From an uncultured Eubacteriales bacterium (GTDB lineage: Bacteria > Bacillota > Clostridia > Christensenellales > Aristaeellaceae): a stretch of 58,751 nt of DNA. The notes below the pieces were generated by a model. It was not told the DNA's origin. It made no database searches and saw nothing but the letters and a program-made list of their open reading frames with translations. Position 1 is the stretch's first letter, and each line of letters begins with the position of its first letter. Made by a program: the position numbers and the translations under genes. This document shows positions 1-8,392 of this stretch, piece after piece. The stretch lies in NCBI GenBank assembly GCA_902785105.1, contig CACZXF010000030.1:13009-71759 (forward strand), in the 5' to 3' direction.

Positions 1-127
1 CATCGAACGCCCGGAAAACAGTCCTGTGGACTGTTTTCAGTGAGATGGGGCCGGCAGGCCCTTGTCAAGTGCCCGTGAGGGCGGATGAGGTGGCTTACCA
101 TCTTACCCCGACAAATTCCAATTTATC
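1..127. repeat. Interspersed repeat, C-type interior, left end cut by the window
   Basis: This is the right part of a GC-rich palindromic repeat. It has a hairpin around AAACAGTCC/GGACTGTTT, a GGCCGGCAGGCC palindrome, the words GTGCCCGTGAGGGCGGATGAGG, and the terminal motif CCCCGACAAATTCC followed by AATTTATC. The same modules recur near 11.0, 14.3, 28.7 and 33.9 kb. No gene is supported in 1-334; short open frames here run through repeat sequence. Confidence 0.85.
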
Positions 128-281
128 GCCCCAAAGGTATAATTACAATTCTGATTCATATATTATACCACACAACGATGTTGCAAAAATGACTAAGGCG
201 GGAAGATTCCCGTCATGGTCAGGATAAATCCCTGAAAAGCGGGTTAACTTAATAGAAAAAATTATAATGTTGGTCTGATTT

Positions 282-311
282 GCAGGAATTTTAATATCAT
301 GTGTAGAATGT
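282..311 (+). promoter_or_regulatory. Sigma-H-type promoter of the Spo0A-like gene
   Basis: GCAGGAATT at 282-290 fits the sigma-H -35 consensus RnAGGAwWW. After a 12-base spacer, GTAGAATGT at 303-311 fits the -10 consensus RnnGAATww. Transcription would start near 318, only about 17 bases before the ATG, with the ribosome site GGGGTGA inside that leader. Bacillus spo0A also has a sigma-H promoter, so the match is in a sensible place. A TATAAT at 263-268 has no convincing -35 partner. Confidence 0.7.
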
Positions 312-334
312 AAAAGAGATGGGGTGATTAGCCC

Positions 335-1045
335 ATGCAAACTGAGCATGGCCGCGCCCTGCTGGCCTGTCTCGAGGGACGGGCGGCGGCGCTCGACGAG
401 CTGCTGAGGTCATGCGGCTATTCTCCCGTGGACACGGCGAACGACCTGCCCTCGGCGCTGGCCGCGGTGACGAAGCGCCGCTTCGCGCTGGTGCTGACCA
501 CGGCGACGCTGCCGGGCGGGGACGGCGTCGGGCTGGCGCGGCAGATCACCGCGCTGCCGCTGTCCAGCTATCCGGACGTGCTGATCTTATCCCCGGAGGG
601 GTTGCGGCTTCCGGAGGCGTCGCGGCTGGCGGAATACGGCGCGGCGATGCTGACGGCGGTCGAAGGACTCGCCGACGCGGCGGAGGCGCTTCGAAAGCGG
701 GAACGTCCCCTGACACCGGCCCGTTCCGCGCGGCTTGAAGGTCTGTTGGACCGGCTGGGTGTGCCCTGTCATAAGGGGCGGGACGTGCTGACGAGGGCCG
801 TGGCGCTCACATGGCGCGACCGGGAGAACATCAGAAATATCTGCTCCGCCGCCGGGGAGCCCTTCGGCATGACCGGCAAGCAGGCGGAGCGTGCCCTGCG
901 GCACGTCATCGAGGCGGCCTGGCGGGGCGGCAAAATGGAGGAACAACAGTCAATCTTTGGCGATACCATAGACGCGAGGCGCGGACGGCCCACCTGCGGC
1001 GAAATGATCGCGCACCTGGCGGACATACTGAGACGGGAGGGTTGA
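335..1045 (+). CDS. Spo0A-family response regulator with degenerate receiver domain
   Basis: 236 residues. Residues about 136-236 match the Spo0A DNA-binding domain: LGVPCHKG opening, recognition-helix region KQAERALRHVIEAAW, and the SIFGDTI and GRPTCGEMIAHLADILR ends. Residues about 5-120 have the layout of a receiver (LVLTTATLPGGDG against the usual LVLLDVMLPGMDG), but the phospho-acceptor Asp is Thr56, the usual Lys is Ala108 and the N-terminal acidic pair is missing, so normal phosphorylation is unlikely. The start is set by GGGGTGA 10 bases upstream. deoB begins 3 bases after the stop, so the two genes are probably co-transcribed. It could be the organism's divergent Spo0A or an extra paralogue that binds 0A-box-like DNA without a phosphorelay. 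Confidence 0.8.
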   Translation: MQTEHGRALLACLEGRAAALDELLRSCGYSPVDTANDLPSALAAVTKRRFALVLTTATLPGGDGVGLARQITALPLSSYPDVLILSPEGLRLPEASRLAEYGAAMLTAVEGLADAAEALRKRERPLTPARSARLEGLLDRLGVPCHKGRDVLTRAVALTWRDRENIRNICSAAGEPFGMTGKQAERALRHVIEAAWRGGKMEEQQSIFGDTIDARRGRPTCGEMIAHLADILRREG

Positions 1046-1048
1046 ACC

Positions 1049-2225
<1,177 letters not shown>

Positions 2226-2227
<2 letters not shown>

Positions 2228-2442
2228 AATTGATAATTGACAATTGAAAATTGACAATGAATAGCGGAGCGGGTGAAACGACTCCCTCAGTCACCTTCGG
2301 TGACAGCTCCCTCTAAGAGGGAGCCTAAAGAACCCGGCGTTCCCCAAAAGGCTCCCTCCCAGAGGGAGCTGTCACGCGCAGCGTGACTGAGGGAGTCCGT
2401 CCTCCGGCAGTCCCAATTTTCAATTTTCCATTTTCAATTCAA
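2226..2442. repeat. Interspersed repeat, A-type interior with AT-rich ends
   Basis: The core 2280-2397 runs from GACTCCCTCAGTCA to TGACTGAGGGAGTC and contains nested palindromes (CACCTTCGGTG, GCTCCCTCTAAGAGGGAGC). It is flanked by imperfect inverted AT-rich arms built of AATTGAAAATTG units (2229-2260 and 2413-2442). Two other A-type cores lie at 6659 and 8206. It fills most of the 382-base gap between deoB and gap. Confidence 0.85.
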
Positions 2443-2508
2443 AATCATCCACCGTATATAATCGCCCCACAATTTATTAATATTGTGTGATATTTTACAC
2501 GAAAGGGC

Positions 2509-2537
2509 TTTTCATATGGCCTGCAATGGGGTAAAAT
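2509..2537 (+). promoter_or_regulatory. Probable gap promoter
   Basis: TTTTCA, 17 bases, TAAAAT: a moderate vegetative promoter about 70 bases before the gap start. No better candidate is visible between the repeat and the gene. Confidence 0.45.
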
Positions 2538-2609
2538 AAGGATGTAGTTATAGGCGGAGGGCATAGGGCCCCCGGCTGAAAACGAACTATATTTAGGAGG
2601 TAGATTCCA

Positions 2610-3623
2610 ATGGCTGTTAAAGTTGCTATTAATGGTTTCGGCCGCATCGGCCGCCTGGCTTTCCGTCAGATGTTCGGCGCTGAGGGCTATGAGATCGTCG
2701 CCATCAACGACCTGACCACCCCCAAGATGCTGGCCCATCTGCTGAAGTATGACTCCACCCAGGGCAACTACGCCAACGATCACAAGGTCGAAGCCACCGA
2801 GAATTCCATCATCGTGGACGGCCATGAGATCCGCATCTATGCCGAGAAGGACGCCAAGGATTGCCCCTGGGGCGAGCTGAAGGTGGACGTGGTGCTGGAG
2901 TGCACCGGCTTCTACACCTCCAAGGCCAAGGCTCAGGCGCATATCGACGCTGGCGCCCGCAAGGTCGTCATCTCCGCGCCCGCCGGCAATGACCTGCCCA
3001 CCATCGTTTACAACGTGAACCACACCACCCTGAAGCCCGAAGATACCATCATCTCCGCCGCTTCCTGCACCACCAACTGCCTCGCCCCCATGGCCAAGGC
3101 TCTGAACGACGGCTGGGCCATCGAGAGCGGCATCATGTGCACCATCCACGCCTACACCGGCGACCAGATGATCCTGGACGGCCCGCAGCGCAAGGGTGAC
3201 CTCCGTCGCTCCCGCGCCGCCGCCATCAACATCGTGCCCAACAGCACCGGCGCTGCCAAGGCCATCGGCCTGGTCATCCCCGAGCTGAACGGCAAGCTCA
3301 TCGGCGCCGCCCAGCGCGTGCCCACCCCCACCGGCTCCACCACCATCCTGAACGCCGTGATCAATGGCCAGCCCACCGCTGACGAGATCAATGCCCAGAT
3401 GAAGAGCGAGGCCACCGAGTCCTTCGGCTACACCGAGGATCAGATCGTCTCCTCCGACGTCGTCGGCATGCGCTTCGGCTCCCTCTTCGATGCCACCCAG
3501 ACCATGGTCTGCAAGCTCGAGGGCGGCAAGAGCCAGGTTCAGGTCGTGTCCTGGTACGACAATGAGAACAGCTACGTGAGCCAGATGGTCCGCACCATCA
3601 AGTTCTTCTCCGAGCTGGCCTAA
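2610..3623 (+). CDS. gap: Glyceraldehyde-3-phosphate dehydrogenase, type I
   Basis: 337 residues. It oxidises glyceraldehyde-3-phosphate to 1,3-bisphosphoglycerate in glycolysis. It has the Rossmann motif GFGRIG at residues 9-14, an Asp after the second strand (AIND) that favours NAD, and the catalytic motif SAASCTTNC with Cys153. AGGAGG lies 9 bases before the ATG. It is a single-gene unit: a strong terminator follows at once, and pgk and tpi are not adjacent. Codon use is strongly biased towards C- and G-ending codons, as in a highly expressed gene. Confidence 0.98.
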   Translation: MAVKVAINGFGRIGRLAFRQMFGAEGYEIVAINDLTTPKMLAHLLKYDSTQGNYANDHKVEATENSIIVDGHEIRIYAEKDAKDCPWGELKVDVVLECTGFYTSKAKAQAHIDAGARKVVISAPAGNDLPTIVYNVNHTTLKPEDTIISAASCTTNCLAPMAKALNDGWAIESGIMCTIHAYTGDQMILDGPQRKGDLRRSRAAAINIVPNSTGAAKAIGLVIPELNGKLIGAAQRVPTPTGSTTILNAVINGQPTADEINAQMKSEATESFGYTEDQIVSSDVVGMRFGSLFDATQTMVCKLEGGKSQVQVVSWYDNENSYVSQMVRTIKFFSELA

Positions 3624-3638
3624 TTCTCAAACCCACAA

Positions 3639-3675
3639 CACCCCGCTTCCATCACGGAGGCGGGGTGCTTTTTTA
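3639..3675 (+). terminator. Rho-independent terminator of gap
   Basis: CACCCCGC pairs with GCGGGGTG around a short loop and is followed by TTTTTT. Confidence 0.9.
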
Positions 3676-3724
3676 TTGCGGCAGGCGGAGTTCTGTGTTA
3701 TACTGAAATTGAGGGGGTGAGCGC

Positions 3725-4006
3725 ATGCCGGATGTGGAGACGATTCGGCGGGTTTTGGACGGGTTGAAGCCGGTGTATGCCCTGCGGGCGGTGGATATTT
3801 TCGGCTCCTATGCGGAGGGACGGGCCACGGCGCAGAGCGATCTGGATTTACTGGTGGAATTTGAAACGCCCAGCGTTTCGCTGATCCGGCTGAACGCGCT
3901 GAAATACGATCTGGAGGACGCGCTGGGCCTGCCCGTGGACGTGCTGCACGGGCCGCTCCCCGCCGACAGCATGATAAAGCCCCGGAAGGTGGTGCGTGTG
4001 CTGTGA
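3725..4006 (+). CDS. mntA: MntA-type nucleotidyltransferase antitoxin
   Basis: 93 residues, a minimal nucleotidyltransferase (MNT) domain. The family motif GSx10DxD is exact: G27-S28, ten residues, D39-L-D41. In characterised type VII systems MntA uses ATP to AMPylate a tyrosine in the RX4HXY motif of its HepT partner and so neutralises it. The stop overlaps the start of the HEPN gene by four bases (GTGA), so the two are translationally coupled. The pair sits between terminators after gap and before the ROK gene, as a self-contained cassette. Confidence 0.85.
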   Translation: MPDVETIRRVLDGLKPVYALRAVDIFGSYAEGRATAQSDLDLLVEFETPSVSLIRLNALKYDLEDALGLPVDVLHGPLPADSMIKPRKVVRVL

Positions 4007-4344
4007 CTTCGAGGGACAGGCAGATTTGCGACAAACTGCTTTCCGAAATTTCCGTGGCGGGGGAGCTGCTTCACGGGTATACCGCCGACGCCTTTGTCGG
4101 CGATGAGCGCACGGTCCGCGCCGTCGCCATGACACTTATCAACATCGGCGAACTGGTCAAGAACCTCACCCCGGAATTGAAGGTCGCCCATCCCGAAATA
4201 CCCTGGCGGGCCATCTCCGGCATGAGGGACATCACCGCCCACAAATATCAGACGCTCCGCAAGGAGGACGTCTACAATACCTGTGTGACGGATCTGCCGC
4301 TGTTTGAACGACAGCTTGCAGCACTCATGAAGGAGAATCAGTGA
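4003..4344 (+). CDS. hepT: HepT-like HEPN-domain toxin (DUF86)
   Basis: 113 residues starting with GTG. The HEPN ribonuclease/AMPylation motif RX4HXY is present as R75-DITA-H80-K-Y82. The N-terminal pattern (helical, INIGELVKNL, PEIPWRAISGMRD) is typical of DUF86. HepT toxins are RNases held inactive by MntA-dependent AMPylation of the tyrosine. Expression is coupled to the nucleotidyltransferase gene upstream. No separate promoter is clear; the 50 bases before mntA are short and AT-containing. Confidence 0.85.
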   Translation: MTSRDRQICDKLLSEISVAGELLHGYTADAFVGDERTVRAVAMTLINIGELVKNLTPELKVAHPEIPWRAISGMRDITAHKYQTLRKEDVYNTCVTDLPLFERQLAALMKENQ

Positions 4345-4398
4345 TCCAATGAGTGGAAAATATAGGACTTTTGTTTTTTATATCATTCTGTAAAAAGA

Positions 4399-4433
4399 GC
4401 ATCCCGCTTCCGTGTGGAGGCGGGATGCTTTTA
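4399..4433. terminator. Terminator between convergent hepT and ROK genes
   Basis: GCATCCCGC pairs with GCGGGATGC and is followed by TTTTAT on the plus strand and preceded by AAAAAGA, so it can end transcription from both sides. Confidence 0.8.
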
Positions 4434-4463
4434 TATCTGTCTGTGGAGATTCATTTAATTCGA

Positions 4464-5603
4464 TTATCCCCTCTCAGCGTCGATGTCGTCGAGGAAGTGG
4501 CGGATGTAGGGGAGGGCGATGCCGATGGTGATGTTGTGGGAGGGCATTTTGCTGATGCGGATGAAATCGTCGGCCTCGTCGAAGGGGCAGTTGCGGCGGA
4601 TCTCATCGTACATGAGGCGGATGTCAGCGTCGTTGAAGTAGGCGGCGAGGTGGCCGCCGAGGATGATGTCCACGTCGTGCATCAGGTGGAGGTTGCCGAT
4701 GAGGCGGGAGAGGTTTTTCAGATAGACCTGCCAGCGGGCGGCCTCGGGGGTGTGGTCGGTGCGGGCGGCGGCGAAGAAGCTGTCCACGTCCTGATTGCCC
4801 ATCAAGGCGCGCATGGAGCAGACCGTGTCCCAGCAGCCCCGCTGGCCGCAATAGCAGACTGTCCCGTTGGGCACCGCCTGCATGTGCTCAAAGACCGCGT
4901 TGTGGCCGTGCTTGCCGGGCATGACCTGGCGGTGGGAGATCAGCGCCCCGCCCAGGTGGCGGCTCAGGGAGATATACACCGCGTCGGTCAGCTCCGGCGA
5001 GGCCCAAAGCTCGCTCAGCGCCGCGCCCTTGGGGTCGTGGATGAAGCGGCAGGGGTAGGGGAGGCTCTTTTCAAATACGTCGATCCTCACGTCCGTGCAG
5101 CCCAGTATCTTGCCGTAGACGATGGAGCGCCCATCCGGCGAGGCCAGCCCCTGCAGGGATATGCCGATGCCCAGCACCCGGTCGTTGGGCTGGGGCAGGC
5201 TGTCGATGAACTCGTTGATGATCTCGCACAGCGCCTCATAGTAGGCCGTCTCGTTGGCATAGGGCATGTTTTCAACGCGACGGTCTATCTTTTTGCCATA
5301 GAGGTCCACCGCGATCAGCTTCGCCTGCTTGCGCAGTATCTCCACGCCCACTGCGATGCGAAAATCAGACACGATGGAATAGGCGATGGCCTTGCGGCCG
5401 ATCTGGTCGGAATCCTGGGTGCCGACCTTCGCGATCAGCCCGTCCTCCTCCAGCGCCGCCAGGTTCGCCGTCACCGTCGGCCGGCTCAGCCGCACCGCGT
5501 AGGCCATGTCCTGCTGGGAGACCCGCTCATTATCATATATGTAATTGTATATCTGCTGCCGGTTGTTCTTTTTGATCTGTCCCGGCGTGATGCGCTGCGG
5601 CAT
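4464..5603 (-). CDS. ROK-family transcriptional repressor (NagC/XylR type)
   Basis: 379 residues. Residues about 15-75 form a winged helix-turn-helix (RVSQQDMAYAVRLSRPTVTANLAALEEDGLI). The rest is a ROK sugar-kinase-like domain with the zinc motif as H240, C250, C252 and C257 (CYCGQRGC). The final Glu of the ROK signature is Asp here. Such proteins bind a sugar or polyol and release operators. It is divergent from the SDR gene across a 257-base gap containing two inverted repeats and a strong promoter, so it very likely controls the polyol locus at 5.8-14.1 kb. Confidence 0.9.
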   Translation of the reverse strand: MPQRITPGQIKKNNRQQIYNYIYDNERVSQQDMAYAVRLSRPTVTANLAALEEDGLIAKVGTQDSDQIGRKAIAYSIVSDFRIAVGVEILRKQAKLIAVDLYGKKIDRRVENMPYANETAYYEALCEIINEFIDSLPQPNDRVLGIGISLQGLASPDGRSIVYGKILGCTDVRIDVFEKSLPYPCRFIHDPKGAALSELWASPELTDAVYISLSRHLGGALISHRQVMPGKHGHNAVFEHMQAVPNGTVCYCGQRGCWDTVCSMRALMGNQDVDSFFAAARTDHTPEAARWQVYLKNLSRLIGNLHLMHDVDIILGGHLAAYFNDADIRLMYDEIRRNCPFDEADDFIRISKMPSHNITIGIALPYIRHFLDDIDAERG

Positions 5604-5710
5604 GGGAAACCCCCCGGTTATATAAAGTGTATTTATATCTGAAACAGCCTGTTCTACCTTCTTAATATACCAAAAATGCCGGCAAGATGTAAATACAGCA
5701 AATTACACCA

Positions 5711-5737
5711 AATTTTGCAAAATTATTTAGCAAAATT
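5711..5737. promoter_or_regulatory. Inverted repeat, candidate ROK operator
   Basis: AATTTTGC, 11 AT-only bases, GCAAAATT: perfect 8-base arms just upstream of the SDR promoter. Size, AT-rich centre and position resemble NagC/XylR-family operators. Confidence 0.6.
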
Positions 5738-5772
5738 GTCATGTTGACAAACGGAGGATGAATCGCTATAAT
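5736..5772 (+). promoter_or_regulatory. SDR promoter with overlapping dyad
   Basis: TTGACA at 5744-5749, 17 bases, TATAAT at 5767-5772: consensus in both hexamers. A second perfect inverted repeat, TTGTCA-TGT-TGACAA (5736-5750), covers the -35, so a bound repressor would block polymerase. Confidence 0.8.
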
Positions 5773-5860
5773 AGAATCAATTAAGGAAACCAATCTTACA
5801 AAATTAATTACTGAAATCAATTGCGCGGCGATTACCGCGCGGAAATAAGGAGGCTGCAAT

Positions 5861-6637
5861 ATGGGCATTGTCGAGAGAATGAGACTGGACGGCAAGAAGG
5901 GCTTTGTCACCGGCGCGGCGCGCGGCATTGGCAAGTGCACCGCCACCGCTTTCGCGGAGGCCGGCGCGGATGTGGCCATCGTCGATCTGGACATCGAGGT
6001 GGCTGAGCAGACGGCCAAGGCCATCGCCGAGGCGACGGGCCGCAAGGTCATCGCCATCAAGTGCGACGTCACCAATGAAGAGGACGTTCAGAAGATGGTG
6101 GACACCGTGGTCGCCGAACTGGGCGGCCTGGACTTCTGCCACGCCAACGCGGGCATCTGCATCAACGCCCCCGCCGACGAGATGACCTATCAGCAGTGGC
6201 TGAAGGTGATCAACGTCAACCTGAACAGCGTATTCCTGACCGACACCATCGCCGGCAAGTACATGCTGGCCCACAACGGCGGCTCCATCATCAACACCGC
6301 CTCCATGTCCGGCCACATCGTCAATGTGCCCCAGCCCCAGTGTGCCTACAACGCATCCAAGGCGGGCGTCATGCAGCTCACCAAGTCCCTGGCCGTGGAA
6401 TGGGCCAAGCGGAACGTGCGCGTGAACTCCATCAGCCCCGGATACATCGGCACCGAGCTGATCCTGGCCGCCCCGCAGCTCAAGCCCCTCATCGAGCAGT
6501 GGAACGCCATGGCCCCCATGGGACGCCTGGGCAAGCCCGAGGAGTTGGAGAGCATCTGCGTCTACCTGGCGGGCGATACCTCGTCCTTCACCACCGGCTC
6601 CGACTTCGTCATCGACGGCGCGTTCACCGCGTTCTAA
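5861..6637 (+). CDS. Short-chain dehydrogenase/reductase, probable polyol dehydrogenase
   Basis: 258 residues, classical SDR length. It has the cofactor motif TGAARGIG, an acidic residue after strand 2 (AIVDLD) that indicates NAD, the NAG motif, and a catalytic Ser-Tyr-Lys set (NTASMSG, YNASK). It ends in the usual GSDFVIDGAFTAF-type C-terminus. AAGGAGG lies upstream. As the first gene after the ROK-controlled promoter and ahead of a ribose-type importer, it probably oxidises an imported sugar alcohol. The substrate (sorbitol, arabitol, xylitol or other) cannot be read from sequence. Confidence 0.88.
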   Translation: MGIVERMRLDGKKGFVTGAARGIGKCTATAFAEAGADVAIVDLDIEVAEQTAKAIAEATGRKVIAIKCDVTNEEDVQKMVDTVVAELGGLDFCHANAGICINAPADEMTYQQWLKVINVNLNSVFLTDTIAGKYMLAHNGGSIINTASMSGHIVNVPQPQCAYNASKAGVMQLTKSLAVEWAKRNVRVNSISPGYIGTELILAAPQLKPLIEQWNAMAPMGRLGKPEELESICVYLAGDTSSFTTGSDFVIDGAFTAF

Positions 6638-6658
6638 GCTGAAGGTCTGCGGGAAACG

Positions 6659-6757
6659 GACTCCCTCAGTCAGCTCCGCTGACAGCTCCCTCTGAGAGGG
6701 AGCCCAAAAGCCTCCCTCTCAGAGGGAGGTGGCCCGCGAAGCGGGTCGGAGGGAGTT
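6659..6757. repeat. Interspersed repeat, A-type interior
   Basis: It starts GACTCCCTCAGTCAGCTCCGCTGAC, has central GAGAGGGAGCC/CTCTCAGAGGGAGG palindromes and ends GGAGGGAGTT. It separates the SDR gene from the transporter genes. Its own hairpins could stop or weaken read-through. Confidence 0.85.
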
Positions 6758-6788
6758 CACCCTCATAATTTCCTATTTGCGTCAGCCT

Positions 6789-6808
6789 GACATTATTTAC
6801 ATAATGTC
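6789..6808. promoter_or_regulatory. Inverted repeat upstream of the transporter promoter
   Basis: GACATTAT-ttac-ATAATGTC: perfect 8-base arms ending 15 bases before the -35 box. It differs from the operator at 5711, so it may bind a different regulator, possibly an activator. Confidence 0.5.
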
Positions 6809-6823
6809 GTCGCAGATTGAGGG

Positions 6824-6852
6824 TTGAAAAAGAATTAAATCAGTGTTATAAT
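6824..6852 (+). promoter_or_regulatory. Promoter of the sugar-binding protein gene
   Basis: TTGAAA, 17 bases, TATAAT, about 87 bases before the ATG. The transporter therefore has a promoter separate from the SDR gene. Confidence 0.75.
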
Positions 6853-6895
6853 ATACACAATTGAAGGCCCTCAATTTGGTCAGAATCCACGAACC

Positions 6896-6913
6896 TTACG
6901 CCGAGAGGCGTAA
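6896..6913 (+). promoter_or_regulatory. Leader hairpin before the binding-protein gene
   Basis: TTACGCC-GAGA-GGCGTAA: a perfect 7-base stem with a GNRA tetraloop, ending 12 bases before AAGGAG. It may stabilise the mRNA of this highly expressed gene. Confidence 0.55.
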
Positions 6914-6938
6914 AGATATAGAAAAGGAGAGTACAATC

Positions 6939-7973
6939 ATGAAGAAGATCCTTGCTCTGATCCTCGTCGCCCTGCTGGCTCTCACCAGCATCGCCGCCAT
7001 CGCCGAGTCCAACACCGGCGCTACCGAGGGCATCCAGTCCGACGCTGAGTTCTATGCCAAGGCTGATCTGGCCACCCTGAGCGGCAAGAAGATCGGCGTT
7101 ACCGTGCAGGACCTGAAGAACCCCTACTGGGCGGGCGTCATGACCGCTCTGGAGACCATCCTGAAGGACGCTGGCGCTGAGGCCACCATCCTGGGCGCTG
7201 ACCAGGATCCCCTGAAGCAGACCACCCAGATCGAGCAGTTCGCCACCAACGGTGTCGACCTGATCATGGTCCATCCCCAGGATCCCGCCGGCGTTGACGA
7301 CGCTTTCGCCGCTGTGAAGGCCGATCATCCCGAGATCAAGCTGATGTGCTGGGACGACCCGCTGGAGAATTCCGACGCCAACTGGATCCTGGACAACACC
7401 TATCTGGGCTCCGTCATCGGCGAGATGGCCGCTGAGTTCATCAACGAGCACTTCACCGAGGACAACAAGGCTCAGGTCATTGTCATCGGCAAGTCCGATA
7501 CCCCCGTGCTGGTCGAGCGCGAGAACGGCATCAAGGCCGGTCTGGAAGCTGCCGCTGGCAAGTATGAGATCGTTGCCACCAACTACGGCATCGAGCCCCT
7601 CGAGGCCCAGGAGGGCGTCGAGACCACCCTGCAGAAGTATCCCGACGTGAAGGTCGTCGCGGGCGTTGGCGCCGGCGCCATGATCGGTGCTGACGAGGCC
7701 CTGAACATCCACACCAACGGCGTCATCCCCGAGGATATGGGCGTGTTCACCACCGACGTCACCATGCAGCAGCTCGAGCAGCTGGCCGACCCCACCTATC
7801 CCGCCAAGGGCATCATCGGCTTCGAGGGCTCTGACCACGACACCGCTCTGGCCTGCGCTCAGATGTACGCCCTGATCCTGGCTGACAACGTCGGCGCGAA
7901 GAACGTGTTCCGTCCCGTGAACCGCTTCACCGAGGAGACCGTCCAGCAGGTTATCGACGGCATGACCAAGTAA
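6939..7973 (+). CDS. Ribose/galactose-type sugar ABC transporter substrate-binding protein
   Basis: 344 residues. The start follows AAGGAG and gives a Sec signal peptide (MKKILALILVALLALTSIAAIA). The mature part is a periplasmic-binding-protein-4 fold: KKIGVTVQDLKNPYWAGVM, ILGADQDPLKQTTQIEQF, GVDLIMVHPQDPAGVDDAF, VVAGVGAGAMIGADEAL. There is no lipobox Cys, unusual for a Gram-positive binding protein; nearby 21042-21686 does have one. It works with the ATPase and permease downstream. The ligand is probably a polyol, judged from the dehydrogenases in the locus. Codon bias is strong. Confidence 0.9.
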   Translation: MKKILALILVALLALTSIAAIAESNTGATEGIQSDAEFYAKADLATLSGKKIGVTVQDLKNPYWAGVMTALETILKDAGAEATILGADQDPLKQTTQIEQFATNGVDLIMVHPQDPAGVDDAFAAVKADHPEIKLMCWDDPLENSDANWILDNTYLGSVIGEMAAEFINEHFTEDNKAQVIVIGKSDTPVLVERENGIKAGLEAAAGKYEIVATNYGIEPLEAQEGVETTLQKYPDVKVVAGVGAGAMIGADEALNIHTNGVIPEDMGVFTTDVTMQQLEQLADPTYPAKGIIGFEGSDHDTALACAQMYALILADNVGAKNVFRPVNRFTEETVQQVIDGMTK

Positions 7974-7992
7974 TCCATCGACAGGTTATCCC

Positions 7993-8027
7993 TCGCGCTC
8001 CTTCCCCTTCCTCGGGAGGGGGCGCGA
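7993..8027 (+). terminator. GC-rich hairpin after the binding-protein gene
   Basis: TCGCGC pairs with GCGCGA with partly paired C- and G-tracts between, then ATTTCCTTT. It is probably a partial terminator that lets the binding protein be made in excess of the ATPase and permease. The rest of the 419-base gap (8028-8205) shows no gene. Confidence 0.5.
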
Positions 8028-8205
8028 TTTCCTTTAACGGGGAATGGGAAACGGGGGAACGGCGGACGGATGCGGTTTACCCGCGCCGTGTTCATGAAAC
8101 GGTCCCGCCCGCCGGATTTCCGCCCGCGTGAGGTTTTTCATTCCCTGTACAATAATCCCCCCAACATTTCCGCAGTGGTTCAGGGCTAACAAGCGATAGG
8201 GAGAC

Positions 8206-8332
8206 GACTCCCTCAGTCACCTTCGGTGACAGCTCCCTCTGAGAGGGAGCCTAAAGGAGTACCGCCTGTGGCGTACTCCCCAAAGCCTCCCTCTCAGAGG
8301 GAGGTGGCCCGCGAAGCGGGTCGGAGGGAGTC
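8206..8332. repeat. Interspersed repeat, A-type interior
   Basis: The longest A copy: GACTCCCTCAGTCACC at the left, an extra GGAGTACCGCC...GGCGTACTCC palindrome in the middle, and GGTCGGAGGGAGTC at the right. It sits in the operon between the binding protein and the ATPase. Confidence 0.85.
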
Positions 8333-8392
8333 CTTTATCCATTCAATTCGTTTCCCCGAATCCCCCCATTCTCCCAAAAAGGAGGTTGCGCA

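Noticed and set aside
45-227. Small plus-strand open frame at the left edge
   Set aside because: It translates a C-type repeat whose other copies are not in a conserved frame.
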